Origin: Desulfarculaceae bacterium
Lineage (GTDB): Bacteria; Desulfobacterota; Desulfobacteria; Desulfobacterales; Desulfobacteraceae
NCBI GenBank assembly: GCA_021737205.1
Contig: JAIPEK010000003.1
Span: forward strand, 1-29,938
Direction of reading: 5' to 3'
Length of the DNA: 29,938 nucleotides
The notes beneath the pieces are model-generated. The model did no database searches. It was not told the origin of the DNA and saw only the letters and a program-made list of their open reading frames with translations. The translations under genes were made by a program, and so were the position numbers. Below, in pieces: positions 23,660 to 29,938 of the stretch. Position 1 is the first letter of the stretch, and each line of letters starts with the position of its first letter.

Positions 23660-24457
23660 TTATAAGCTCTTTTTCTTAACCAAGCCGTTTTCACAAAATA
23701 TCCCATCACCATCCAGTGTCTGCTGAAGCAGTGCATCATTTTCCTCAAGCCGATCCCTCTTGTTCTCCTGATGCCATAGATGATAACAGACCGCTCTGAA
23801 GGGATGCTGTTTTCTTTTAAGCCCGTAGCGGAAAAATCTTGCGGCAATCTCGGAGTCTTCTCTTCCCCATCCGGTAAAAGACTCGTTGAATCCGTTCACC
23901 GCAAACAGATCATGGGCATAAATTCCCATGTTGCAGCTTCGTATCCCCTGAAGGCTTGCCGAAGAGAACGCAGGGACAAACGGCACCCGGAACACATGAT
24001 GAAAATTCGCAAGCTCCCCCTTGAGCATCCGGCGTATCAAATATCCTTTGTCCATGGTACACTGGGAGGTAAAATCCTCTGCCAGCGACCGGTTGACAAG
24101 CACCCGCTTTCCCTGGAAAAAGAAACCCTGTTCGGCAAGGTGCAGGTGATCTTCAATAAAATGTCTTTCCGGAATACAATCACCATCTAGGAAAACCACA
24201 TACTCCCCCGAAGTTTGAAGAATCGCCCGGTTCCTGATCCGGGCGACCCTGAATCCCTTGTCTTCCTGCCAGACATGCTTTACCGGATCTCCTCTTTTTT
24301 CCTGAAGTTTTTCTACAAGATCCCGGGTCTCCTCTGTGGAGCCGTCATCAGCAACTATGATTTCAAATGGCGGGACGGTCTGGTGGAAAAGTCCTTCCAT
24401 CACACGCTCGAGAGCCCGAGGCCAGTTGTATGTCGTCACGATCACCGATATATTCAT
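23660..24457 (-). CDS. Glycosyltransferase family 2 with Glyco_transf_7-type C-terminus
   Basis: The 265-residue protein opens with ISVIVTTYNWPRALERVMEGL and IVADDGSTEETRDLV. It has VVFLDGDCIPE as the metal-binding site and GFNESFTGWGREDSEIAARFF, the motif shared with beta-4-galactosyltransferase-like C-terminal domains. It is inverting and probably cytoplasmic-face. The ATG overlaps the GT9 stop (ATGA). Likely substrate: heptose-containing core; sugar unknown. Confidence 0.86.
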   Translation of the reverse strand: MNISVIVTTYNWPRALERVMEGLFHQTVPPFEIIVADDGSTEETRDLVEKLQEKRGDPVKHVWQEDKGFRVARIRNRAILQTSGEYVVFLDGDCIPERHFIEDHLHLAEQGFFFQGKRVLVNRSLAEDFTSQCTMDKGYLIRRMLKGELANFHHVFRVPFVPAFSSASLQGIRSCNMGIYAHDLFAVNGFNESFTGWGREDSEIAARFFRYGLKRKQHPFRAVCYHLWHQENKRDRLEENDALLQQTLDGDGIFCENGLVKKKSL

Positions 24458-25470
24458 AATTTTCGCTGCTTTTGGATTGCGTTCAACACATCATCAACCG
24501 TAAGCTGTTCCATGCACCGGAAATGAAATGTTTTGCATGGTTTTTGGGCATAGCAGGGAATGCAGTCAAAGGATTTCTGTATCACGGTATGAATGGTACC
24601 GTAAGGACCGGTTCTTACCGGATTTGCAGGGCCGAACACGGCGAAAACCGGCACATCGAGTGCTGCTGCAATGTGCATGGGGCCGGTATCGTTGGAGACA
24701 AAAAACGAAGCACCTGCTATGACACCGGCAAGGTCAGTAAGACCTGTCTGCCCGGCGATGGAAAAAGCATTTCCCCGGCTGTGTTTCACAACCTCTCTTG
24801 CAATAAAGGCCTCTTTTGCACTGCTGATCACCACCGCCGGCACCGGCAATCTTGCGGCAAGATCTCCGAACCTTTCCGCCGGCCACCGGTTGGCCTCTTT
24901 TCCTGCGGACGGGCTCATAACAGCATACTGGGAAGGAAGTTTCGCTGAAATGTGCCCTGCCGGCTGAAATTCCGGCAGGGGGTACTCTACCGGCCCGGTG
25001 CCGCAGCCCATGAACGCAGCGATTTTCAAATATCTGTCAATGGCGTGTATGCGCATACTGCCGTGAATTTTATGGGTATAAAACAACGGACTTCCTTCGT
25101 CCGATTCTTTAAAACCGATACGGATCGGCGCCCCGGAGATATAAGTTAAAAGGCCGCTTCTGAGGATGCCGGAAAGGTCAACCGCCACATCGTACCGCCT
25201 TTTTTTCAATCGGGCTGCAAGCTGCTTGATCTCTGCGGCCGTCTCTTTCAGCCGCCGCAAATTTTTCCACCGGTCTTTGTCAATGATCCAGAGTCTGTCG
25301 ATCATGGGATGGTTTTGTAGAAAGGGATGCAGTCCCCTGGCAACGATCCAGTCGATTTGGGCATCCGGAAACCGTTTTTTCACCACATTCAGGAATGGAA
25401 GAGTGTGAACGATATCCCCGAGTGAGCTCGGCTTTACAATCAGGATTCTTTTCACGGATTCAAACAGCAC
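24454..25470 (-). CDS. Glycosyltransferase family 9 (ADP-heptose:LPS heptosyltransferase-like)
   Basis: The 338-residue protein has the GT9 pattern: RILIVKPSSLGDIVHTLPFLNVVKKRFPDAQIDW at the start, and MSPSAGKEANRWPAERFGDLA and SNDTGPMHIAAALDVPVFAVFGPANP in the donor-binding half. Strong resemblance to WaaC/WaaQ-type heptosyltransferases; heptosyltransferase I is the likeliest role because WaaF lies just upstream. The GTG at 25470 (reading LFESVKRIL after the start) has AAGGA five bases before it and overlaps the waaF stop by 11 bases. A GTG at 25455 is an alternative, and an ATG at 25536 is too deep in waaF to be likely. Confidence 0.87.
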   Translation of the reverse strand: MLFESVKRILIVKPSSLGDIVHTLPFLNVVKKRFPDAQIDWIVARGLHPFLQNHPMIDRLWIIDKDRWKNLRRLKETAAEIKQLAARLKKRRYDVAVDLSGILRSGLLTYISGAPIRIGFKESDEGSPLFYTHKIHGSMRIHAIDRYLKIAAFMGCGTGPVEYPLPEFQPAGHISAKLPSQYAVMSPSAGKEANRWPAERFGDLAARLPVPAVVISSAKEAFIAREVVKHSRGNAFSIAGQTGLTDLAGVIAGASFFVSNDTGPMHIAAALDVPVFAVFGPANPVRTGPYGTIHTVIQKSFDCIPCYAQKPCKTFHFRCMEQLTVDDVLNAIQKQRKL

Positions 25471-26539
25471 AACCTTCCTTTCGGCTTTCCAGTTTATCCA
25501 TAACCAAGCACGCCTTTTCAAACACCATATCCACACCGATCCCCTTCATGCACTTATGGTCAACCGGACACTCCTTCTTCCGGCAAGGACTGCAGGGCAC
25601 AGGCGAGCGCACCATACCGCCTTTCAGGCCGTATGGTGCGGTCGCCCTGTGGTCGGTGGGCCCGATCAGGGCGAGCTGGTTGACATCAAGTGCACTTGCT
25701 GCATGCATCAGTCCGGAATCATTGGTGATAAACACCGCACACCGGGCGATAAGAGCGAACGCCTGTCTCAACGTGGTTTTCCCTGCAAGATTCACACACT
25801 TGTCCTTTGAAAGCGAGCGGATATATTCCCCCAGTTTCCTGTCCGCAGGTCCACCGAATACCACGACTTTTGTGGCGTAGGTATCACAAAGCCTTTCCGC
25901 AAGTTTTGCAAACCGTTCGGGGAACCATCTTTTGGCATTTCCCCCGGTTGCCCCCGGATTAATGCCGATTATCCCGCCCGTGGGGTCTATATCGTTCTCT
26001 GCAAGTATTTGCTCTGCCCCCGCCCTTTCCTCATCTGTCAAAAAAAGGTGGAGATGCGGACCGTCATCGATCAACCCTGCCTTTTTGACGATTTGCCTGT
26101 AATAATCGATAAGATGCCGCTCTTTAAAACCGGGATTGAGGGGAATGGCCGGGTTCAGCAACACCCCTCTGCCGTCGGTGTTGTATCCGAGCCTTTGGGG
26201 AATACCCGCCAAAAATGTAATCAAAGCAGCTTCAAACGCATTCTGCATCAGGACCGCCAGATCAAACTCCGAACGCCTGAGATCCCTGGCAAGCCGCAAT
26301 GTGCCCAGGCCCTTTTTATGCCGCCCGGATTCCTTGTAGATCATAACCCGGTCCACATAAGGGTTGTGATCAAAAACAGGAGCAACCCACGGCTTTGCAA
26401 GAAGGGTCAGACGGGAGGAAGGAAAATTCTTTTTAACGGCACGGATCACCGGGGTGGTCATCACGGCGTCTCCCACCCAGTTGGCGGCCCTCACCAGAAT
26501 TCCCCCCCCTTGTTTATCTTTCAGGTCCATCATTGCCAT
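25460..26539 (-). CDS. waaF: ADP-heptose:LPS heptosyltransferase II
   Basis: WaaF adds the second heptose to the LPS inner core. The 359-residue protein has ILVRAANWVGDAVMTTPVIRAVKKNFP at the start, INPGATGGNAKRWFPERFAKL, FVNDSG-like FITNDSGLMHAASAL and a Cys-rich end (PCSPCRKKECPVDHKCM) typical of WaaF. The ATG at 26539 (MAMMDLKDK) has TTAGGA five bases upstream; the ATG at 26557 has a purine site touching the start and is less likely. It uses the ADP-heptose made through RfaE2, encoded at 904-1392. Confidence 0.93.
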   Translation of the reverse strand: MAMMDLKDKQGGGILVRAANWVGDAVMTTPVIRAVKKNFPSSRLTLLAKPWVAPVFDHNPYVDRVMIYKESGRHKKGLGTLRLARDLRRSEFDLAVLMQNAFEAALITFLAGIPQRLGYNTDGRGVLLNPAIPLNPGFKERHLIDYYRQIVKKAGLIDDGPHLHLFLTDEERAGAEQILAENDIDPTGGIIGINPGATGGNAKRWFPERFAKLAERLCDTYATKVVVFGGPADRKLGEYIRSLSKDKCVNLAGKTTLRQAFALIARCAVFITNDSGLMHAASALDVNQLALIGPTDHRATAPYGLKGGMVRSPVPCSPCRKKECPVDHKCMKGIGVDMVFEKACLVMDKLESRKEGCAV

Positions 26540-26571
26540 GCAGTTCCTAAGTCCCATCTCCTTTCAAGCTT

Positions 26572-27456
26572 TTACAAGAGACAATAGTTTTTTGTTTTCC
26601 ACCGGTTGTGCACCCAAAACCACTGATCCGGATATTGCCGGATAATCGATTCAATCGCTTTGGTAAAATGCCGGGTATTATTCTCGATATCCTTGATCCG
26701 ATCCCCGGTCACAGTCAAGGGGATTTCCGGCAAAAATTCGATTTTGTATTTTCCGTTCTCTTTTACAATGTATAAAGGCACCACAGGGGATCGAGTTCTC
26801 AGGGCAAGTGCGGCAAGGCCGTTGTTCGTGCAGGCGGGTCTGCCGAAAAAATCGACAAACACGCCTTTGTACCAGTCCACGTTCTGGTCCAGGAGGGTTC
26901 CCACAAGCTCTCCGTTTTCAAGTATGGAGTCGAGTTTTCGGCTGGCCCCCCTCAAAGGGATCATACGGGTCCCGAACCGCTGCCTGGCCTCGAGGATGAA
27001 CCGGTCGGCAGGAGCAAAATCAAGCTTTCTGTAAACGGCATTGGTACGATATCCGGTCATGGCGGCCACCGTGACCAGAAGCTCCCAGTTTCCCATGTGG
27101 CAAGTCAATACAATCGCCCCTTTATTTTTTTCAAGGGCTTGTTCAAGATTTTCAATGCCTTTTATATCAAAGAACTTTTCAAACAGCTTCCTTGGCAGTC
27201 GGTACAGCCAGCCGATTTCAAAAATCATGGCAGCAATGTTTTTAAACACTCTTTTGGCAAGCAGGATCCGCTCGGTCTCTCCCATTTGTGGAAAAGAAAA
27301 GGAAAGATTCTCAAGCACTACTCTCCTGTGTCTTTTGTCGAGTCTGAACCATAGCCGTCCGATGGCACCCGCCGCATACTCGGCCGCGCTTGCCGGCAGT
27401 TTCCCGATAAGCATGAACGCAAGCCGTATCAAACGGTATATTCTATCTTCCGTCAT
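26572..27456 (-). CDS. lpxL: Lipid A biosynthesis acyltransferase (LpxL/HtrB family)
   Basis: It adds a secondary acyl chain to Kdo-lipid A at the inner membrane. The 294-residue protein has an N-terminal hydrophobic stretch (RLIRLAFMLIGKLPASAAEYAAG), the catalytic His-x4-Glu motif in VLTCHMGNWELLV, the MIPLRGASRKL region and DQNVDWYKGVFVDFFGRPACTNNGLAALA. The ending QWFWVHNRWKT is diagnostic for the family. Its ATG overlaps the lpxK TGA. LpxM-type specificity is possible, as only one such gene is visible. Confidence 0.93.
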   Translation of the reverse strand: MTEDRIYRLIRLAFMLIGKLPASAAEYAAGAIGRLWFRLDKRHRRVVLENLSFSFPQMGETERILLAKRVFKNIAAMIFEIGWLYRLPRKLFEKFFDIKGIENLEQALEKNKGAIVLTCHMGNWELLVTVAAMTGYRTNAVYRKLDFAPADRFILEARQRFGTRMIPLRGASRKLDSILENGELVGTLLDQNVDWYKGVFVDFFGRPACTNNGLAALALRTRSPVVPLYIVKENGKYKIEFLPEIPLTVTGDRIKDIENNTRHFTKAIESIIRQYPDQWFWVHNRWKTKNYCLL

Positions 27457-28595
27457 ACCTTGACCTGCTCTTGAATCAATGAGCCAAACTTGTTTTCATT
27501 ATTCACAAACACGATTTTCACTCCGATAACGGCAAAATTGCCTTGCCATTCAATGCCGGGCGGTATTTTTGCATAATCCTTTTCCGTAGTGACAATCCAA
27601 TCCGCAGCAAGAGCTTCCGCTGCCTGCTGCACCATCAGAATATCAGCCTCCTTATACCTGTAATGGTCAGGAAATTCAAGGTGCTCTATTGTCGCAATCG
27701 ACAACTTTTCAAGGCTCGTTTTGAACCCCTTGTTGTCGGCAAGGCCGGAAAATGCCACACAGGTTTGATTCGCCAGCAACTCAAGCCCTTCAGAGACACA
27801 GGATTCTTCCGCCTTTTTTTGAGAGAGCTGGTGTAGATACAGGTAAGGGGCATGGGCTGTAAAAAAAACAGGCCGGTCTGAAAGGAGTCGGCTTATTGCT
27901 TGAGGCGATTTCGGTTCGGCCGAAAGCTCTAAACAGGGAGATCGGGTAAGGACGATGATATCCGCCCTTTTGACAGCCTTTTCAAACGGTTCCCGCAGTT
28001 TTCCCGCAGGAAGAAGCCGATTGTTTCCCAAAGGTTTTTCAAAATCACATAAAAGGATGTCAAGATCCCTTGAAAGACGAAGATGCTGGAATGCATCATC
28101 CAGGATAACGGCATCCGGTTTGAATTTTTCCCATGCGGCTGCAGCTCCTTCTGCCCTGTCCCGGGCCACCATCACCGGACAATTAAGGGTGTTTGCCATC
28201 ATAAATGGTTCATCTCCGGCTTCAGAAGAGTGCATAAAAATTTTTCGGCCGTCCGAGACCACCGCAGTCCTTGATTTATATGTTCCCTTATACCCCCTGC
28301 TGAGTACCAACGGTTTTTTCCCCGCTTTTTCAAGGAGCTTTGCAATATAAACAGTCATGGGGGTTTTCCCCATGCCGCCGACCGTCACATTCCCCACTGA
28401 AATAACCGGGCAAGGCACTTTTGCCGTTTTGAGCATCCCGCTTTCAAAGGCCTTGAGTCTTGCAATAACAATCGCCCGGTACATCTTTGACAAAAGAACA
28501 AGCAGCCCTTCAAACGAAAACGGCCGGGGAATAAAATCCGCCGAAAGCGTTTCAAGGACCTTTTTCTCAGCCAGCTGCCGTATCCGCTTAAACAA
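27453..28595 (-). CDS. lpxK: Tetraacyldisaccharide 4'-kinase LpxK
   Basis: LpxK phosphorylates the 4' position of the lipid A disaccharide with ATP at the inner membrane. The 380-residue protein has an N-terminal membrane helix region (LLVLLSKMYRAIVIARL), the P-loop VGNVTVGGMGKTPMT, LVLSRGYKGTYKS, VILDDAFQHLRLSRDLDILLCD and TTEKDYAK. I start it at TTG 28595, which has GGAGGAGG six bases upstream and overlaps the waaA stop by 8 bases. A GTG at 28637 lies 50 bases into waaA without a ribosome site. It is coupled downstream to lpxL. Confidence 0.93.
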   Translation of the reverse strand: MFKRIRQLAEKKVLETLSADFIPRPFSFEGLLVLLSKMYRAIVIARLKAFESGMLKTAKVPCPVISVGNVTVGGMGKTPMTVYIAKLLEKAGKKPLVLSRGYKGTYKSRTAVVSDGRKIFMHSSEAGDEPFMMANTLNCPVMVARDRAEGAAAAWEKFKPDAVILDDAFQHLRLSRDLDILLCDFEKPLGNNRLLPAGKLREPFEKAVKRADIIVLTRSPCLELSAEPKSPQAISRLLSDRPVFFTAHAPYLYLHQLSQKKAEESCVSEGLELLANQTCVAFSGLADNKGFKTSLEKLSIATIEHLEFPDHYRYKEADILMVQQAAEALAADWIVTTEKDYAKIPPGIEWQGNFAVIGVKIVFVNNENKFGSLIQEQVKV

Positions 28596-29895
28596 CTTTC
28601 GCCTCCTCCAGTATGTCAACGGTTCTGTAAACAGCACCCTGATTTTCCAGAAACACTTTCCGGCCGGATGTTCCCATTTTCTGTTTAAGGGACTCGTTCG
28701 CCAGCAAAAACTCTACTTTTTCCGTAAAGTGCGACCCGTCTTTCACCTGCCAGGCCGCCCCGTTTTGTATCAGAAGTTCGGCTGCTTCGGCAAAGTCGTC
28801 CATATGAGGACCAAAGAGAACCGGTTTCGCCCATGCAGCGGCTTCAAGTGGATTATGTCCCCCTTGCTTAACCATTGATCCACCCACAAAGGCCGCGTCA
28901 CAAATGGAATAAAGTGGGGACAGAAGGCCCATCCGATCAACAATGAAAATTTTGCAGGCAGGTTTCTCCAAAAAAAGCCGGCTTGTCAAAAGATGCTCCG
29001 TATTCGTTTTCTGCAGCATCCTGGAAATTTTCACACCCCTTTTCGGATTTCTGGGAGCAATGATCAGCACAAGACCGGGAAACCTTTTCCGAAGCTTGAA
29101 AAAAGACTCGATCACAATCTCTTCTTCCCCTTCATGGGTACTTCCGGCAACAAGTATCCGTGTTTGGTCGTCGGTTTTTAAAAGATCGTTAAAAACGGTC
29201 ACTTCACGGGGCAACTCTTCACATATCTGCTGGTCGAACTTCATGTTTCCGGTGATCGTCAATCGGGACGGTGCCACACCAAGCCTTTGAAACTTGTCCA
29301 GGTCATCAGCCGTCTGCACCCCGATCTTTGAAAAACACGACAATACGTAGGAAAACAAAAAGCTCAGCCGGGCATATCCCTTGAATGAATTTTTTGAAAG
29401 CCGGGCGTTTACCAGAAAAACAGGAATTTTCCGTTTTGACAAATTCACTAGAAAGTTAGGCCAAAGGTCTGTTTCCACAATAACCACAGCATCCGGACCC
29501 ACCAGGGAACAAACTCGGCTGACTGCAAAATTGAAATCAAACGGGAAAAACGCCACCCTTTTTACCTGACTGAACATGGGGCCTGAAAAAAGTTCTTTGG
29601 CAGTTGCTTCTCCGGTTTTTGTGGTGGCCGTAAAAATGATCTCCAAATCATCTTCCGTGTCGGAGAACGACTTTAAGAGGGGACAGGCAGACCGAACCTC
29701 CCCGACCGAAAGGGCATGTATCCAAAGCCGCCTTTTGCCGGGCTCTTTTTCAGGAATACCGGTTTTACATCCGAGTCGTCGAAAAAAGGTTGGGCGCCTC
29801 TTGGGGCTTAAAACGGCAAGCGGCAAAATCACCGGAATTCCCACTAAAAAGATGGTATTGATAACCGCATTGTAAATAAAGAGAAATGTCTTCAT
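28588..29895 (-). CDS. waaA: WaaA/KdtA-family Kdo transferase, copy 2
   Basis: It transfers Kdo (or Kdo8N) from the CMP-sugar to lipid IVA. The 435-residue protein has an N-terminal membrane anchor (INTIFLVGIPVILPLAVL), the catalytic-Glu motif WIHALSVGEVRSACPLL, VIVETDLWPNFLVNL, VNARLSKNSFKGY, GNMKFDQQ, LVAGSTHEGEEEIV, IAPRNPKR and FVGGSMVKQGGHNPLEAAAW. All family signatures are present, so this looks the more canonical of the two copies. It heads the lpxK-lpxL-waaF run; the stop overlaps lpxK. Confidence 0.95.
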   Translation of the reverse strand: MKTFLFIYNAVINTIFLVGIPVILPLAVLSPKRRPTFFRRLGCKTGIPEKEPGKRRLWIHALSVGEVRSACPLLKSFSDTEDDLEIIFTATTKTGEATAKELFSGPMFSQVKRVAFFPFDFNFAVSRVCSLVGPDAVVIVETDLWPNFLVNLSKRKIPVFLVNARLSKNSFKGYARLSFLFSYVLSCFSKIGVQTADDLDKFQRLGVAPSRLTITGNMKFDQQICEELPREVTVFNDLLKTDDQTRILVAGSTHEGEEEIVIESFFKLRKRFPGLVLIIAPRNPKRGVKISRMLQKTNTEHLLTSRLFLEKPACKIFIVDRMGLLSPLYSICDAAFVGGSMVKQGGHNPLEAAAWAKPVLFGPHMDDFAEAAELLIQNGAAWQVKDGSHFTEKVEFLLANESLKQKMGTSGRKVFLENQGAVYRTVDILEEAKVV

Positions 29896-29905
29896 ACGAT
29901 CCGGC

Positions 29906-29938
29906 CTATTCGGTATTCAAGAGGTTTATGACACAGAG
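29906..29938 (-). CDS. Possible 3' end of an upstream gene (partial)
   Basis: On the minus strand the window edge opens a frame reading LCVINLLNTE and a TAG stop at 29908-29906, ten bases before the waaA ATG. With only ten residues the product cannot be identified. The spacing fits a cotranscribed neighbour, but chance is equally possible. Confidence 0.25.
   Translation of the reverse strand, partial: LCVINLLNTE

Noticed and set aside
28596..28637. Longer lpxK from GTG 28637
   Set aside because: It lies 50 bases within waaA with no ribosome site, while TTG 28595 has GGAGGAGG at ideal spacing.

Overview
The window looks like chromosomal DNA of a Gram-negative, probably sulfate-reducing Desulfobacterota bacterium (Desulfobacterales-like). 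This placement is inferred from protein-family content: lipid A, Kdo and heptose genes, a DUF4416 protein, a RemA protein beside yicC and gmk, a selenocysteine-containing SelD and a cache-domain hybrid kinase. No rRNA or other taxonomic marker is present. Coding density is very high, most neighbouring genes touch or overlap, and I see no tRNA, rRNA, CRISPR array or intact transposase.

Layout. (1) 1-4188, minus strand: a cache/PAS/PAS hybrid histidine kinase, rfaE2, pgeF and the 5' end of selD. The selD fragment reads through an in-frame TGA (selenocysteine) followed by a bacterial SECIS-like hairpin. (2) 4247-7133, minus: icd, comF and a PilZ gene, with a 217-bp inverted-repeat element between pilZ and the kinase. 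(3) 7163-7318: a second element of the same kind between rlmB and icd, flanked by a perfect 8-bp direct repeat. (4) 7262-12325, minus: msbA, trm112-like, DUF4416, yicC, remA, gmk and rlmB in one tightly overlapping run. (5) 12393-19015: a waaA-like gene (plus), gpsA (minus, sharing a TTAA stop with waaA), then kdnA-kdnB-kdsB and a GT4 glycosyltransferase (plus). (6) 19049-29938, minus: a long lipid A, LPS-core and O-antigen run: waaA, lpxK, lpxL, waaF, a GT9, a GT2, waaL, a WaaE-like GT2, a DUF6625 protein, a GINT1_N-like propeller protein and an FkbM methyltransferase.

How the genes work together. Regions 5 and 6 with msbA and rfaE2 form much of an LPS pathway: ADP-heptose supply (RfaE2), nucleotide activation of an octulosonate sugar (KdsB), sugar transfer to lipid A (two WaaA homologues), lipid A phosphorylation and acylation (LpxK, LpxL), heptosyl transfer (WaaF, GT9), core decoration, O-antigen ligation (WaaL) and flipping (MsbA). 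The kdnA-kdnB-kdsB trio matches the gene set known in Shewanella for 8-amino-3,8-dideoxy-Kdo (Kdo8N), so the Kdo of this organism is predicted to be 8-aminated.

The most unusual item is the pair of short elements at 4295-4511 and 7163-7318. All four ends carry GTANCCGTTCACGG in inverted orientation, both are flanked by 8-bp direct repeats (8/8 and 7/8), and both contain same-strand remnants resembling the C-terminus of four-helix-bundle (23S rRNA intervening-sequence-type) proteins. Removing the second element and one repeat copy restores an rlmB reading frame whose TGA directly abuts the icd ATG. This indicates real transposition by a small four-helix-bundle-gene-carrying element.
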